Shown: piece after piece, positions 34,159-45,055 of the stretch
Numbering within the stretch: position 1 is the first letter of the stretch
How the letters are laid out: every line of letters starts with the position of its first letter
Origin: Photobacterium aquae
GTDB lineage: Bacteria > Pseudomonadota > Gammaproteobacteria > Enterobacterales > Vibrionaceae
Length of the DNA stretch: 64,000 nt
Assembly: GCF_001029445.1 (NCBI RefSeq)
Contig: NZ_LDOT01000006.1
Span: forward strand, 248,001 to 312,000
Direction of reading: 5' to 3'
Program-made: the position numbers and the translations under genes
The notes under the pieces: model-generated
Databases searched by the model: none
The model's input: the letters and a program-made list of their open reading frames with translations, nothing else
Told to the model about the DNA's origin: nothing

Positions 34159-35733
34159 ATGTACTGCAATCCCCATAAAGGTAGCGACAAAAAAGTTTCT
34201 GTTCTAACGATTAGTTTCTTAGGGCTCTTCCTTCTTTTCTCCTTCTATGATTTAACCCTCTTTAGCCAATGGATCAATTCCGCGTTTGCGGCATCGACTG
34301 AAATGTTTGGTCAGTTTTGGCAGTGGTTGATGGTCTTGAACTTGGTACTTGCTGTTGGTATCGCCTTGAGCAAATACGGCCGAGTACGCTTGGGGGGGCA
34401 AGCCAAGCCAACTATCGCGACGTTTCGTTGGTTAGCTATGATTATGTGTACCTTGCTTGCGGGCGGTGGTGTATTTTGGTCAGCGGCTGAGCCAATTTAT
34501 CATTTCATGACTACGCCTCCGAGCTTTGATGGTATTGCAGCCAGTAGCGAGGCAGCCGTCGTTCCTGCTCTGAGCCAAAGTTTCATGCATTGGGGATTTC
34601 TTGCGTGGGCGGCATTGGGGACGTTGTCGACCATTGTATTGATGCATGCACACCATCAGGGTGGGGTTAAGTTACGTCCACGTGCATTGCTGTACCCGTT
34701 GGTTGGTAAGCGTCTGGAAAACCACTGGCTTGGTTCTGTGATTGATGCGTGTTCGATCATTGCCGTTGCGGCAGGTACGATTGGTCCGATTGGCTTCTTG
34801 GCTTCGCAGCTGGGTTATAGTTTGGAAGTGGTTGCAGGTGTCACGAATAGTACTAGCACTCAGTTGATCATTCTGGCTGTGGTTGTGGGTATCTATTCGA
34901 TCTCGGCATTTACCGGCATGGACAAGGGTCTGCAATGGTTAAGCCGCTTCAATGTTATCGGGGCATTTGCTCTGCTTCTGATTATGTTGCTGTTTGGTCC
35001 TACGGCATTTATTTTTGAGCACTTTGGTATGGCGTTTGGTCATTACTTGCAGCAATTACCTGCGATGAGTGTCAATGCGGCTGATCCAGCATGGAGCCAA
35101 TGGTGGACATGGTTCTTCTGGGGCTGGTTTATTGGTTTTGCCCCGATGATGGCTATTTTTATTGCCCGTATTTCTGCTGGCCGAACTGTTCGCGAGTTGG
35201 TGCTGACGATTGCGATAGCTGCACCTATTGTGACGAATTTCTGGTTTACCGTACTTGGCGGAACGGGCATCTATTTCGAGCTGATGCAGCCAGGAAGTAT
35301 TTCTGGTCCATTGGCTGATTCCGGTCTGCCTGCTGTATTGTTGGCATCGTTGGCTCAGTTACCATTTAGCGATCTGTTGATCCCGGCATTTTTGGTGCTG
35401 ACCACCACGTTCGTAGTAACGACTGGAGACTCAATGGCGTATTCCATTGCTATGGTGACAACAGGTGATCAGCAGCCGTCAAAGGCAAACCGTTTGTTCT
35501 GGGCTGTCGCAATGGGTGTGATTGCCGCTGTTTTGCTCGTAGCGGGTGAAGGGGGACTCAATGCCTTGCAGTCATTTATCGTGATTACTGCGGTACCTGT
35601 ATCGTTATTGCTGGCTGCAACATTGCTGACGGGTCCAATGGCTGTAATGAAAATGCATGCGCAGGCGAATGAATCTGAAGCGGTGAAAGAGCAGTCATGG
35701 CACCAAGGTGAGGTAGCCAGCTCGTCATCATAA
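34159..35733 (+). CDS. BCCT family transporter
   Basis: This 524-residue inner-membrane protein belongs to the betaine/choline/carnitine transporter family, with about twelve helices. The helix-8 family signature is WWTWFFWGWFIGFAPMMAIF followed by ARISAGRTVREL, and GGVFWSAAEPIYHFMTTPP is the helix-3 segment. In the signature the usual Trp cage is partly altered (GFAPM for SWSPF in BetP), so the substrate may not be betaine. These carriers take up quaternary amines or related compounds with Na+ or H+, for osmoprotection or nutrition. The N-terminus lacks the long osmosensing tail. It is a single-gene unit with its own terminator. Confidence 0.9.
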   Translation: MYCNPHKGSDKKVSVLTISFLGLFLLFSFYDLTLFSQWINSAFAASTEMFGQFWQWLMVLNLVLAVGIALSKYGRVRLGGQAKPTIATFRWLAMIMCTLLAGGGVFWSAAEPIYHFMTTPPSFDGIAASSEAAVVPALSQSFMHWGFLAWAALGTLSTIVLMHAHHQGGVKLRPRALLYPLVGKRLENHWLGSVIDACSIIAVAAGTIGPIGFLASQLGYSLEVVAGVTNSTSTQLIILAVVVGIYSISAFTGMDKGLQWLSRFNVIGAFALLLIMLLFGPTAFIFEHFGMAFGHYLQQLPAMSVNAADPAWSQWWTWFFWGWFIGFAPMMAIFIARISAGRTVRELVLTIAIAAPIVTNFWFTVLGGTGIYFELMQPGSISGPLADSGLPAVLLASLAQLPFSDLLIPAFLVLTTTFVVTTGDSMAYSIAMVTTGDQQPSKANRLFWAVAMGVIAAVLLVAGEGGLNALQSFIVITAVPVSLLLAATLLTGPMAVMKMHAQANESEAVKEQSWHQGEVASSSS

Positions 35734-35766
35734 TGCAGGCTGCATATTCATTGTTGCTCTAATACT

Positions 35767-35799
35767 AAACCGGCTCTTTTGTTGAGAGCCGGTTTTTTC
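35767..35799 (+). terminator. Rho-independent terminator of the BCCT gene
   Basis: AACCGGCTCT and AGAGCCGGTT pair around a 7-base loop, followed by six T. Confidence 0.92.
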
Positions 35800-35880
35800 G
35801 TATTGGATGATAGGCTTATTTTCTAATTTGTCGCCAACCTATTGCCAACATTCATCGTAACAACGAGATCAACCGGAAGG

Positions 35881-37476
35881 CTAATCGTTGATAGCGGCTG
35901 TATTTACCTCTTCTTTGGGGACATATTTCCCCGGCTCTGGCGAAATAACATCCGTTTCAACCCAGCCGCCTCCGAGGACTTTGTACAGGGTCAGGAAATT
36001 GAGCTGTTCGGAGAGTTTGGTATTGATTAAGTCCTGTTGTGCCGTGTAGTAGGAGCGTTGGGAGTCCAACACCGTAAAGTAGTCATCAACGCCTTCATCG
36101 AAACGTAAATTAGAGAGGCGGAAGCTATCGCCTGTGGCATCAACCAGCATTTGCTGGGCTGCTACCTGATCTTTGAGCGTTTCTTGATTGGCCAGTGCAT
36201 CGGCAACTTCACGAAACGCTGTCTGTATTGATTTTTCATATTCATTGAGAGCGATTTGTTGGTCGGCGCGGGCCACATCTAGTTGGGCATCAAGCTCTCC
36301 CCAGCGAAAAATGGGTAGGACAAGGCTTGGGGTAAAAGCCCAGCTACGGCTGTCAGATGAGAACAAGTCGCTGGCTGAAGCACTGAGTAAGCCACCCGTT
36401 GCAGTAAGGGATATAGCTGGAAAGTATGCGGCTCGGGCTGCACCAATGTTGGCATTAGCCGCAATCAACTGATGCTCAGCGGCAACAATATCAGGTCGGC
36501 GCAGCAGGACCTGTGACGGCATCCCAACCTGAATAGGGGCAAACTGGATACGTTCAGCGCGTTGTGGCAATAAATGTAGAGGAATACGGGTACCAACCAG
36601 CGTTGTCAGTGCGTTGATGTCAACATTGACTTGGCTGGTGAAGCGAGCGACGTCTTTTAGCGCGGTGGCGACAGTTGTTTGTGCCTGGGCAACATCCAAT
36701 CCTGTAGCAACACCGCTGTTGAAACTCTTTTCGGTTAAATCCAGTGAGCTTTGTTGGACGGTGAGCGTATCTTTGGCTAGCTGAAGCAGGTGCTGATCGG
36801 CCAATAGGGTCAGATAGGTTTCGATCACACTACTGACTAAGCTCAATTGGGTATTCTTACGCCCTTCGATTGTGGCGAGATATTGTTCCAGAGCTTGTTT
36901 TTCAAGGCTGGCAATCCGCCCCCAAAAGTCGATTTCATAGCTAGTTACCCCAAGATCCACACTGTACTGACGGCTGATCGTCGAAGTGCCGTTATTGGCA
37001 TTTTCAGGCAAGCGTTGATTAGCCGCTCCTGCCGTCAAATCCAGATTCGGAAAGCGGTTGGCCCGTTGAATACCAAACAGGGCTTCCGCTCGTTGGATAT
37101 TTAAGATTGCAATACGAACATCTCGGTTATTGGTCAGTGCGAGCTCTACGATGGCTCGAATTTTGTCACTGTTGACAAACAATCGCCAGTCATCAGCGGG
37201 AATAACAGCTGCTATCTTGTTGTTGCTTACCGAATTAGGCGTAGTTCGCTTGGCTGGTGGTGTAGCATGGCTAGAGAGAAGCAGAGGTTCTGCGGTATAA
37301 GTGGTGGTATCCGGCGTATAGATGGAGTAATTGGCATTATCAGTTGTTTCGGACTGATTTGGCCAGCTTTGCTCTACGGGCATTGCTGGGCGTTGGTAAT
37401 CAGGAATGAAACTCATACAGCCAGAGAGCAAGGCTGGACACAAAAAGGATAGGGTGAAGCCGTGGTGGTTAGTCAT
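35881..37476 (-). CDS. RND efflux outer-membrane factor, NodT/OprM type lipoprotein
   Basis: The 531-residue protein is the TolC-like channel of a tripartite efflux pump. It is a lipoprotein: the signal sequence ends in ALLSGC, giving a lipidated Cys. Two OEP domains follow (about 110-310 and 330-520) with the motifs [53 protein letters not shown] and [17 protein letters not shown] chose ATG 37476 because it starts the lipoprotein signal and overlaps the RND stop codon by 8 bases, which couples translation. It is the last gene of the three-gene pump operon. Confidence 0.93.
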   Translation of the reverse strand: MTNHHGFTLSFLCPALLSGCMSFIPDYQRPAMPVEQSWPNQSETTDNANYSIYTPDTTTYTAEPLLLSSHATPPAKRTTPNSVSNNKIAAVIPADDWRLFVNSDKIRAIVELALTNNRDVRIAILNIQRAEALFGIQRANRFPNLDLTAGAANQRLPENANNGTSTISRQYSVDLGVTSYEIDFWGRIASLEKQALEQYLATIEGRKNTQLSLVSSVIETYLTLLADQHLLQLAKDTLTVQQSSLDLTEKSFNSGVATGLDVAQAQTTVATALKDVARFTSQVNVDINALTTLVGTRIPLHLLPQRAERIQFAPIQVGMPSQVLLRRPDIVAAEHQLIAANANIGAARAAYFPAISLTATGGLLSASASDLFSSDSRSWAFTPSLVLPIFRWGELDAQLDVARADQQIALNEYEKSIQTAFREVADALANQETLKDQVAAQQMLVDATGDSFRLSNLRFDEGVDDYFTVLDSQRSYYTAQQDLINTKLSEQLNFLTLYKVLGGGWVETDVISPEPGKYVPKEEVNTAAIND

Positions 37477-40400
37477 GGCGAGGCTCCTCCTTATCAGGGG
37501 TGATAGGCAGCGTATCGGGCTCAGGATCTTTGCCTTGGAAAACGCGGGTGACAACAACGAAAAATAGCGGCACAAAGAAAATACCGAGGAAAGTTGCTGT
37601 CAATACGCCGCCGACCACACCAGTCCCTACCGCATTTTGTGCCCCAGAGCCTGCACCGTTTGATGTAGCAAGAGGGATTACACCCATACCAAAGGCCAGT
37701 GAGGTCATCAATATTGGTCGGAGTCGAATTTTGGCGGCATGAATAGCGGCTTTGAACATGTCTTCACCGGCTTCATGGTAGGACTTGGCAAATTCGACAA
37801 TCATGATGGCATTTTTTGATGCCAGCCCGATGGTTGTTAGCAATCCTACTTGGAAATAGACATCATTATCGAGATTGAAGAGAAGGGTGGCGGTAACTGC
37901 CCCCAAGATCCCAAGCGGGATGATCAATATAACGGAAAATGGCACAGCCCAGCTCTCGTATAGTGCGGCAAGACACAGAAAGACAATGAGGATAGAAAGC
38001 GCATAGAGCATGGGGGCCTGTCCGCTGGAAATACGTTCTTGATAGGACATGCCAGTCCATTCAAGTCCTACACCGGCGGGTAGTTGGCTGACAATATTTT
38101 CCATTTCCAGCATCGCATCGCCGGTACTAACCCCCGGCGCGGGCTCGCCTAAAATTTCCATCGCCGAGATCCCGTTATATCGCTCCAAGCGCGGTGAGCC
38201 ATAAGTCCATTCGCCCTCGCTGAAAACGCGCATGGCGACCATTTGCCCCTCGCTGTTTCTGACTTTCCACTCCATGATGTCTTCGGGGTTCATGCGGTAA
38301 GGGGTATTGGCTTGGACGTAGACTTGCTTGACTCGGCCGCGATCGACAAAGTCATTGACATACCGGCTACCAAGGGCGGTGCCGAGGGTGCTGTTGATAT
38401 CGTTAATAGAGACCCCGAGCGCACGGGCTTTAAGCTGGTCTATATTGAGATGGTACTGGGGGGTATCATCCAAGCCATTGGGACGAACGGCGGTTAGTTT
38501 GGGATTTTGTGCCGCCATACCGAGCAGTTGGTTGCGAGCCTCAATCATTTTTTCATGTCCAAGGCCGGCACGGTCTTGCAAAAACATATCGAAACCGGTC
38601 GCGTTACCCAATTCCATAATAGCCGGAGGGGCAAAAGCAAAAATAAGCGCCTCGGGGATTTGGGTAAAGGCCATCATCGCCCGCCTGACAATGGCATTGA
38701 CCTTGTCATTGTCGCTGGTGCGTTTGTCCCAGTCGGTCAGAGACACAAACATCATGCCGGTATTGGCTCCGGAACCGGCAAAGCTGAAGCCGGCCACGGA
38801 GAACACTGACTTGACGTTTTTCTTTTCTTCTTCAAGGAAATAATCTTCGACCTGATCAAGGATCTCCAAGGTTTGCTCTTGGGTCGAACCACTGGGCAAT
38901 TGCACCATACTCATCATTACCCCCTGATCTTCATCAGGAAGAAAACCGCTGGGCAAACGCAGGAACAGCATGGCCATCACTGCGCCTATTCCCAAGTAGA
39001 TTAAGAGGAAGCGCACGCTCCGATGGGTAATGAAGGTGACAGCCTTGGTATATTTGTCCGTGGCGTTGTTGAAATGACGGTTAAACCACCCGGCAAAGCC
39101 AGTGTCTTTGTGGCCGTCGGTGGTTTTGAGCAAGCTGATGCACAGCGTGGGCGTCAAGATGATAGCGACCAGTACCGATAGGGCGACGGCTGTGACAATG
39201 GTGATTGAAAACTGGCGGTAAATTGCCCCGGTAGAACCGGCAAAGAAGGCCATAGGAATAAATACTGCACAAAGTACCATCCCGATCCCGATGAGGGCAC
39301 TGGTGATTTCGTGCATTGATTTCTCCGTGGCCTCGCGTGGTTCGAGCCCTTCTTCTTCCATTATTCGTTCGACGTTTTCGACCACCACGATGGCGTCATC
39401 CACCAGCAGGCCGATAGCCAGTACAAGGGCAAACATCGTCAGAGTATTGATGGAGTAACCGAGTATGAGCAGTACGGCGAAAGTGCCTAGTACCACAACG
39501 GGCACGGCAATAGTGGGGATCAAGGTGGCACGTAAGCTCTGCAAGAACAGCAACATTACTAAGAAAACCAGAAATACAGCTTCAAGCAGTGTCTTTACCA
39601 CTTCCTCTATAGATATTTTAATAAAAGGCGTTGTGTCGTATGGGTAGACGACTTTTATCCCTTCAGGAAAGAAGGGTTGGAGCTCGGTCAGTTTGGCTCT
39701 GACGGCATTGGCGGTTTCCAACGCATTTTTCCCTGTCGCGAGGGCAATCGAGATCCCTGAAGCGGGCTGTTTGTTATAGGACGAGTCGGTTTGGTATGAC
39801 GCTGATCCGAGTTGGACCTCGGCAACGTCTGCCATCAGAACTTGTGATCCATCGGGATTAACTTTGAGCAGAATCTTCTTAAATTGTTCAACCGATTGTA
39901 ATCGAGACTGAGCGGTAATGGTGGCATTAAGCTGCTGCCCCCTTGCGGCTGGCGCCGCGCCGAGCTGGCCCGCGGATACCTGAGCGTTTTGCTCTTCGAT
40001 AGCAGCGACGACATCCGACGGCATTAAATCAAAATTTTCCAACTGGTAAGGATTGAGCCAGATCCGCATGGCGTATTCAGCACCAAACAGCTGGGTTTGG
40101 CCAACTCCGTCAACTCGGCTGAGAGGATCGAGCACATTACTGGCGATGTAGTCGGAAATATCCGAATTGTCGAGGGAAGGATCATCGGACACAAAGCCGA
40201 TCACCATTAGGATCGAGTTGCTTGCCTTTTCAACTCTTACCCCTTGATTCTGTACTTCTAGTGGAAGCAGCGGGGTTGCAGCTGAGAGCTTGTTCTGCAC
40301 TTGAACCTGAGCGATATCAGGGTCGGTTCCGGCGGCGAAGGTTAGGGTGGTAGTAATGTTACCGAAAGAATCAGAGGTAGAAGACATATAGAGCAGGTTA

Positions 40401-40618
40401 TCTAACCCGTTCATTTGCTGTTCAATGACCTGGGTGACCGAGTCTTCAGCGGTTTTTGCCGAAGCCCCCGGGTAAGTTGCCGATATCTGGATCGCGGGTG
40501 GAGCAATGGTCGGGTATTGGGCGATAGGCAGCAAAATAATGGCAATGACGCCAGCTAGCATGACCAGAATCGCCAGAACCCAAGCAAAAACTGGGCGTGC
40601 AATGAAAAAATGGGCCAT
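37469..40618 (-). CDS. RND multidrug efflux pump, HAE1/AcrB family
   Basis: The 1049-residue protein is the inner-membrane proton-driven pump of the AcrB family (E. coli AcrB is 1049). It opens with the invariant [20 protein letters not shown]. The proton-relay pair of Asp lies in [20 protein letters not shown] (helix 4), and the partner Lys is in [13 protein letters not shown] (helix 10). Large periplasmic loops carry the porter domain ([15 protein letters not shown], then [13 protein letters not shown]). It pumps drugs, bile salts or detergents, but the range cannot be predicted. It lies 9 bases after its adaptor gene in one operon. Confidence 0.96.
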   Translation of the reverse strand: MAHFFIARPVFAWVLAILVMLAGVIAIILLPIAQYPTIAPPAIQISATYPGASAKTAEDSVTQVIEQQMNGLDNLLYMSSTSDSFGNITTTLTFAAGTDPDIAQVQVQNKLSAATPLLPLEVQNQGVRVEKASNSILMVIGFVSDDPSLDNSDISDYIASNVLDPLSRVDGVGQTQLFGAEYAMRIWLNPYQLENFDLMPSDVVAAIEEQNAQVSAGQLGAAPAARGQQLNATITAQSRLQSVEQFKKILLKVNPDGSQVLMADVAEVQLGSASYQTDSSYNKQPASGISIALATGKNALETANAVRAKLTELQPFFPEGIKVVYPYDTTPFIKISIEEVVKTLLEAVFLVFLVMLLFLQSLRATLIPTIAVPVVVLGTFAVLLILGYSINTLTMFALVLAIGLLVDDAIVVVENVERIMEEEGLEPREATEKSMHEITSALIGIGMVLCAVFIPMAFFAGSTGAIYRQFSITIVTAVALSVLVAIILTPTLCISLLKTTDGHKDTGFAGWFNRHFNNATDKYTKAVTFITHRSVRFLLIYLGIGAVMAMLFLRLPSGFLPDEDQGVMMSMVQLPSGSTQEQTLEILDQVEDYFLEEEKKNVKSVFSVAGFSFAGSGANTGMMFVSLTDWDKRTSDNDKVNAIVRRAMMAFTQIPEALIFAFAPPAIMELGNATGFDMFLQDRAGLGHEKMIEARNQLLGMAAQNPKLTAVRPNGLDDTPQYHLNIDQLKARALGVSINDINSTLGTALGSRYVNDFVDRGRVKQVYVQANTPYRMNPEDIMEWKVRNSEGQMVAMRVFSEGEWTYGSPRLERYNGISAMEILGEPAPGVSTGDAMLEMENIVSQLPAGVGLEWTGMSYQERISSGQAPMLYALSILIVFLCLAALYESWAVPFSVILIIPLGILGAVTATLLFNLDNDVYFQVGLLTTIGLASKNAIMIVEFAKSYHEAGEDMFKAAIHAAKIRLRPILMTSLAFGMGVIPLATSNGAGSGAQNAVGTGVVGGVLTATFLGIFFVPLFFVVVTRVFQGKDPEPDTLPITPDKEEPRHD

Positions 40619-40627
40619 ATCGTCGTC

Positions 40628-41812
40628 CTACTGGTTAGTCTTGCCGTTAGTTGCTGCCGAGCCGGATATTTCATGGGATTTGGCGACGGGGCTGCCGGGG
40701 CGAACAAACTGCAGGCCTTCTACAATAACTTTCTCTCCCGCCTTGATGCCCTTGGTGATTAACCATTCATTGTTGACCATACGACTGGTTTCCACGGTCC
40801 GTAGCTCGACTTTGTTATCGGCGGTGATCACACTCAATTGGGCACTGCCTTTCGGGGTTCGGCTAAGTGCTTTAGCAGGTATCAAAATAGCGTTATCGAC
40901 GATCCCTCGGGGGAGTGAGGCACGGACAAACATCCCCGGTAACAGGATTTGATCGGGGTTGGGGAAGCTGACCCTAAGGACGAATGATCCTGTGGTTTGA
41001 TCAATATTGATGTCTGAAAACAGAATTGATCCTCGTCGATCATAAGCTGTGCCGTCTTCGAGGAAGAGCGTAATGTTTTTGGATTCGGCTTGAGTACGGG
41101 TAAATTGGCCGGCAGCCAATTCGCGGCGAAACTGCAGCAGTTCAGCACTGGATGCGGTGAGATCAACATACATTGGGTCATAGGTTTGCACGGTGACCAG
41201 CGGTGATGCCTGGTTAGCGGTAACTAACGCCCCGGCAGTGACGGTTGAGCGACCAGCCCTGCCATTGATTGGGGCGTAGACCTTGGTGTAGTTGAGGTTG
41301 ATTTTGGCATTTTCTACCGCAGCCCGGGCACTGGTGACATCGGACTGGGCTTCCTGATAGGTTGCAACAGCATCATCGAAGTCCTGCCTTGAAACGGCTC
41401 TTTCCTTAACCAGCCTGCGATAGCGATCGGCCCGGTTACGAGCCGTCGACTGGTTAGCTTGGGCTTTTCGCAAGTCAGATTGTGCTTGGTCGAGTGCCAG
41501 TTGGAACGGTGCGGGATCGATTTGATAGAGAGGCTGGCCTTTTTGGACCATCGTTCCTTCTTCGAATAACTGCCGGAGGATAATGCCCCCGACTTGAGGG
41601 CGGACTTCCGCTTCGTAGGAGGCGAGGGTACGTCCGGGCATTTCGTCTTTTAGCTCAACGGGACGAGATTCGACAATCATATAGCCGATATCGTATTGGG
41701 GAGCCTGCGGGGAGGTGGTTTGTTGCTCGTCACATCCCTGCAAGGAGAATAGCCCTAAGGAACCCAAGACAAAAACGAGCTGATGAGATAGGAATTTTTT
41801 GAGTATCGCCAC
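40628..41812 (-). CDS. RND efflux periplasmic adaptor, AcrA family lipoprotein
   Basis: The 394-residue membrane fusion protein links pump and outer-membrane channel. Its signal sequence ends in SLQGC, a lipobox. The order is typical: a barrel-sandwich half (VRPQVGGIILRQLFEEGTMV, QKGQPLYQID), a coiled-coil hairpin (about 98-165), the second half (KVYAPINGRAGRSTVTAGAL) and a beta-barrel (LFLEDGTAYDRRGSI). It is the first gene of the adaptor-pump-channel operon. No TetR-type repressor is adjacent, which is unusual for such operons. Confidence 0.94.
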   Translation of the reverse strand: MAILKKFLSHQLVFVLGSLGLFSLQGCDEQQTTSPQAPQYDIGYMIVESRPVELKDEMPGRTLASYEAEVRPQVGGIILRQLFEEGTMVQKGQPLYQIDPAPFQLALDQAQSDLRKAQANQSTARNRADRYRRLVKERAVSRQDFDDAVATYQEAQSDVTSARAAVENAKINLNYTKVYAPINGRAGRSTVTAGALVTANQASPLVTVQTYDPMYVDLTASSAELLQFRRELAAGQFTRTQAESKNITLFLEDGTAYDRRGSILFSDINIDQTTGSFVLRVSFPNPDQILLPGMFVRASLPRGIVDNAILIPAKALSRTPKGSAQLSVITADNKVELRTVETSRMVNNEWLITKGIKAGEKVIVEGLQFVRPGSPVAKSHEISGSAATNGKTNQ

Positions 41813-42019
41813 AGATAGAGCCCACCCCTGACAAAGCCAAACACTAAAGGTTATTCGATGCAGTCATCCAATAGGACATTCATTAGCTTATTCAGCTTTC
41901 GATGAGGGCTATGTCTTATCTTTGCGGTATTGTTCAATTACTCAAGGATGGAGATTGTTGGATTTTGTGCTCTTGATGGCGGCATGAAAGTCGAAGTGCG
42001 CACATATGATTGGTAGAAA

Positions 42020-42050
42020 AATAAGAAAGCCCGATAGCAATACCGGGCTG
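42020..42050 (-). terminator. Rho-independent terminator of the periplasmic unknown gene
   Basis: AGCCCG and CGGGCT with inner pairs form the stem, followed on the minus strand by a T-rich tract. Confidence 0.8.
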
Positions 42051-42067
42051 TTAAGCTATATCAGACA

Positions 42068-42625
42068 CTATTCTGCGACCGGCACCATAATATGAACGTA
42101 AGGCGTGTCTTTCCACATTACGTAAGGGCCACCACTGCTCGGATCGTCGGTGATTCCGGCCAGCATTTCTTTGGGGACGATAATCATCAGGTGAGGCCCA
42201 GTCTCGACATAGTCCTTCGCTTTTTTGGGTTCGGGATGATAGGGATCGGAATTGCTGACACCCGCACCGCGATCACCTTGCAGCATGTATGAAATGCCTA
42301 TTTTGGTCGCTTTGAAATCCTTTTTGTTGACCATAGCATCGAGCATTTCCATCCATACGGCATCGTTGCACATTGGCATCCCGTCTCCGGGGAAGGTATC
42401 CGGTAGGCAGGTCCAGCCATTACTGCCTTTGACGACGACCTTGCCATCGACAATCACTGTCGCATCATCACTGATAGAGGCTGGTGCTGCTGATTTCGCC
42501 CGGCCGATTTTTTCTGTCATCAAGTCTTCGGACATCTTGTTGTCGTCGGCGAAAGCTGGCGTGATGAACAGCGGGCCAGCGAGGATGGCAGAAAGTAGGC
42601 ACGAGCGTTTAAAACAATTAACCAT
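42068..42625 (-). CDS. Unknown exported protein of 185 residues
   Basis: I do not recognise a named family. A clear signal peptide opens it (FKRSCLLSAILAGPLFITPA, cleaved after FADD or just before). The mature domain has a short strand-rich part (TVIVDGKVVVKGSNGWTCLP) with two Cys that may pair (WTCLP and MPMCNDAVWMEML), and a C-terminal part ending in PYVHIMVPVAE. I chose ATG 42625 because GGAG lies 9 bases upstream, and the 30 upstream codons do not fit. It stands alone between the efflux promoter and nagE. Confidence 0.75.
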   Translation of the reverse strand: MVNCFKRSCLLSAILAGPLFITPAFADDNKMSEDLMTEKIGRAKSAAPASISDDATVIVDGKVVVKGSNGWTCLPDTFPGDGMPMCNDAVWMEMLDAMVNKKDFKATKIGISYMLQGDRGAGVSNSDPYHPEPKKAKDYVETGPHLMIIVPKEMLAGITDDPSSGGPYVMWKDTPYVHIMVPVAE

Positions 42626-42804
42626 GATTATTTCTCCACTTTGTTTGAAATTGGCATCATGGGCGGCCCATTGTTGATAAAAGGCATAGTAAGTATAGAA
42701 GGCGCAGGACGACATTAAGTATTCTTAATGTTTTCAAAAGGTATTGTTAACGCTCAATCACTTATCGTATAGCCATGACATGTTGTCATTCATGGAGAAT
42801 TACG

Positions 42805-44163
42805 ATGAATATATTGGGATACTTCCAAAAATTAGGTAAAGCCTTGATGCTCCCCATCGCGGTGCTTCCGGTTGCGGGCTTGCTACTGCGTTTTGGCCAA
42901 CCAGATCTACTTGATATTGCCTTTATCGCCCAGGCTGGACAGGCCATTTTTGATAATTTGCCCCTCTTGTTTGCGATGGGGGTAGCAGCCGGGTTATCGA
43001 AAGATGGTTCAGCTGCCGCTGCGGTTGCCGCCGTTGTCGGTTTTTTTGTTATGAATGCATCACTTACGGTGATGAATGCGGATATCGATACGGGAGCCGC
43101 AGGAGGGATCATTTCAGGTATTATGGCTGGCCACCTTTATAATCGGTTCCATACCATTGCTTTGCCTGAGTTCTTGGGCTTTTTTTCCGGCAAGCGTTTT
43201 GTGCCGATTATCACCGGTCTTTCTGCATTGTTGCTGGCTTTCCTATTCAGTATTGTTTGGCCCCCGATTCAAGCTGTCATCAACCAATTAGGTGAGTGGA
43301 TGCTGTCAAGCGGCCCGGCCGGGACGTTCACCTATGGCTTTGCTAACCGCCTGTTGATCCCGTTTGGCCTGCACCACATTTTAAATACGATGGTTTGGTT
43401 TGTATTTGGTGAGTTCAATGGGGCAACTGGGGAGATTTCTCGCTTTTGGGCGAATGATCCTGAGGCTGGGGTCATGCTCAGTGGTTTCTTCCCCGTGATA
43501 ATGTTTGGCCTTCCTGCCGCAGCTGCCGCGTTTTATGTGACAGCCAAACCTGAGAACAAAGTGAAGGTGGCCGGTATGCTGGCCAGTGTTGCCTTCACGG
43601 CCTTTTTGACAGGGATTACCGAACCGCTTGAATTCCTGTTTATGTTCCTTGCTCCTGCACTTTTCGTGGTGCATGCAGTGCTGATGGGCATTAGCTTGGT
43701 TATAGCACAGGCGTTGGATGTCCATTTAGTGTTCAGCTTCTCTGCGGGCCTTATCGATTACATTCTTAACTTTAATGCGCCAGCTGCCAAGAATGCATGG
43801 ATGCTCGTACCATTGGGATTGGTCTTTGGCGTGCTTTACTTTGTGATTTTTGTTGCGGCTATTCGGATGTGGGATCTGAAAACGCCGGGCAGAGAAGAAG
43901 ATCGCGTTGAAGACAGTGCGGCGGTTGTCGGTTCGGATTTGGCATTGCAGTATCTTGAAGCATTGGGCGGCAAAGACAATCTGACAGATATTGACGCTTG
44001 TATTACGCGATTGCGTCTGTCGGTTGTCAATGCTAGCAAAATCAATAAGCCACTATTGACCAAGCTAGGAGCCAAAGGCGTTATTAATGTCGGCGAGAAC
44101 AATGTACAGGTTGTTGTCGGTACGGCGGCTGAATCCTTGGCCGGTGCGATGAAGTCGATTTAG
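42805..44163 (+). CDS. nagE: PTS N-acetylglucosamine-type transporter, IICB
   Basis: The 452-residue protein fuses a PTS IIC membrane domain (about 1-360) with a C-terminal IIB domain (about 380-450). The membrane part has KALMLPIAVLPVAGLLLRFG and the substrate-site segment GLHHILNTMVWFVFGEF plus GITEPLEFLFMF. The phosphorylated Cys is in DIDACITRLRLSV. The GlcNAc branch is favoured over glucose by the FGE and FWANDPEAGVMLSGFFPVMF-like region. It has no IIA domain, so it must take phosphate from free IIA-Glc, as usual in vibrios. I chose ATG 42805 with GGAG 7 bases upstream. No nagA or nagC genes adjoin. Confidence 0.88.
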   Translation: MNILGYFQKLGKALMLPIAVLPVAGLLLRFGQPDLLDIAFIAQAGQAIFDNLPLLFAMGVAAGLSKDGSAAAAVAAVVGFFVMNASLTVMNADIDTGAAGGIISGIMAGHLYNRFHTIALPEFLGFFSGKRFVPIITGLSALLLAFLFSIVWPPIQAVINQLGEWMLSSGPAGTFTYGFANRLLIPFGLHHILNTMVWFVFGEFNGATGEISRFWANDPEAGVMLSGFFPVIMFGLPAAAAAFYVTAKPENKVKVAGMLASVAFTAFLTGITEPLEFLFMFLAPALFVVHAVLMGISLVIAQALDVHLVFSFSAGLIDYILNFNAPAAKNAWMLVPLGLVFGVLYFVIFVAAIRMWDLKTPGREEDRVEDSAAVVGSDLALQYLEALGGKDNLTDIDACITRLRLSVVNASKINKPLLTKLGAKGVINVGENNVQVVVGTAAESLAGAMKSI

Positions 44164-44191
44164 TAGACAATACGGTTTCCCCCTAAACCGT

Positions 44192-44226
44192 ATGCGGCCA
44201 GCTCTATAAGCTGGCCGCGTTTCATT
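44192..44226 (+). terminator. Terminator-like hairpin after nagE
   Basis: GCGGCCAGC and GCTGGCCGC pair, followed by GTTTCATTT. A second hairpin, ACGGTTT / AAACCGT, lies just before at 44172-44191. Confidence 0.75.
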
Positions 44227-44377
44227 TGGCAAAGATAGTCAAGAAGGTCGCAAGACAGAAAGTTAATGGCAGTTTTACGAGGCAGTGCAAACTGGCAAGA
44301 TGCAACGATCTGAGTCGTAAAATAATTTCGATACACTAGAGGATGATTTTTCAGGGCAAGGATAGCGGGAGCACAGG

Positions 44378-45055
44378 GTGAAAGTACTGATTATCGAAGA
44401 TGACAATACTACGCGGGATTTTGTCGCTACCGGACTTCGTCAGCAGTATTTCGTTGTGGACGAAGCGCGTGACGGAATAGAAGGTCTGACAATGGCGGCA
44501 AGCTGTGACTATCAATTGGTCATTCTGGATAGAATGTTACCGGGGCTGGATGGTCTCAAGGTACTGGCGGCTATCCGGGCAACAGGCAATCAAGTGCCAG
44601 TCATGATTCTTAGTGCTTTGAATAGTGTGGATGACAGAGTGACAGGATTGACTGCGGGGAGCGATGACTATTTGATTAAGCCTTTTGCCTTGGCTGAGTT
44701 GATCGCCAGAGCTCAAATTTTGACTCAGCGGAATAAGGCCGCGCCATCTGTGGTAATGGAATATACCTATGCCGATTTGAGCATGGACTTGCGTACGCAT
44801 CGGGTGTGGCGGGCCGGGACTCAGCTGTTATTGCAGCCGAAAGAGTTCTTGATCCTCCAATACCTGATGGAGCGTGCCGAGCAAGTGGTTTCAAGAATGC
44901 AGGTCTTTGAGGCGGTATGGAGTTACCACTTTGATCCCAAAACCAATGTGATTGATGTTCATATTGCGAACCTTCGCCGAAAATTGGATGAAAATGGCGG
45001 TGAAACGCTGATTCATACCGTAAGGGGGGCTGGGTATGTCCTTCGTCAGTCATGA
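44378..45055 (+). CDS. OmpR-family response regulator
   Basis: The 225-residue protein has a receiver domain (1-115) with the acidic pocket EDD at 7-9, the phosphoacceptor Asp51 in LVILDRMLPG, and the conserved Lys in LIKPFALAEL. A winged-helix DNA-binding domain follows (about 127-222), with VVSRMQVFEAVW and the ANLRRKLDE recognition helix. The start is a GTG with GGGAG about 7 bases upstream. It overlaps the downstream kinase gene by 20 bases, so they are a cognate pair. Target genes are not shown by position; nagE and the efflux operon are neighbours but not clearly linked. Confidence 0.93.
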   Translation: MKVLIIEDDNTTRDFVATGLRQQYFVVDEARDGIEGLTMAASCDYQLVILDRMLPGLDGLKVLAAIRATGNQVPVMILSALNSVDDRVTGLTAGSDDYLIKPFALAELIARAQILTQRNKAAPSVVMEYTYADLSMDLRTHRVWRAGTQLLLQPKEFLILQYLMERAEQVVSRMQVFEAVWSYHFDPKTNVIDVHIANLRRKLDENGGETLIHTVRGAGYVLRQS

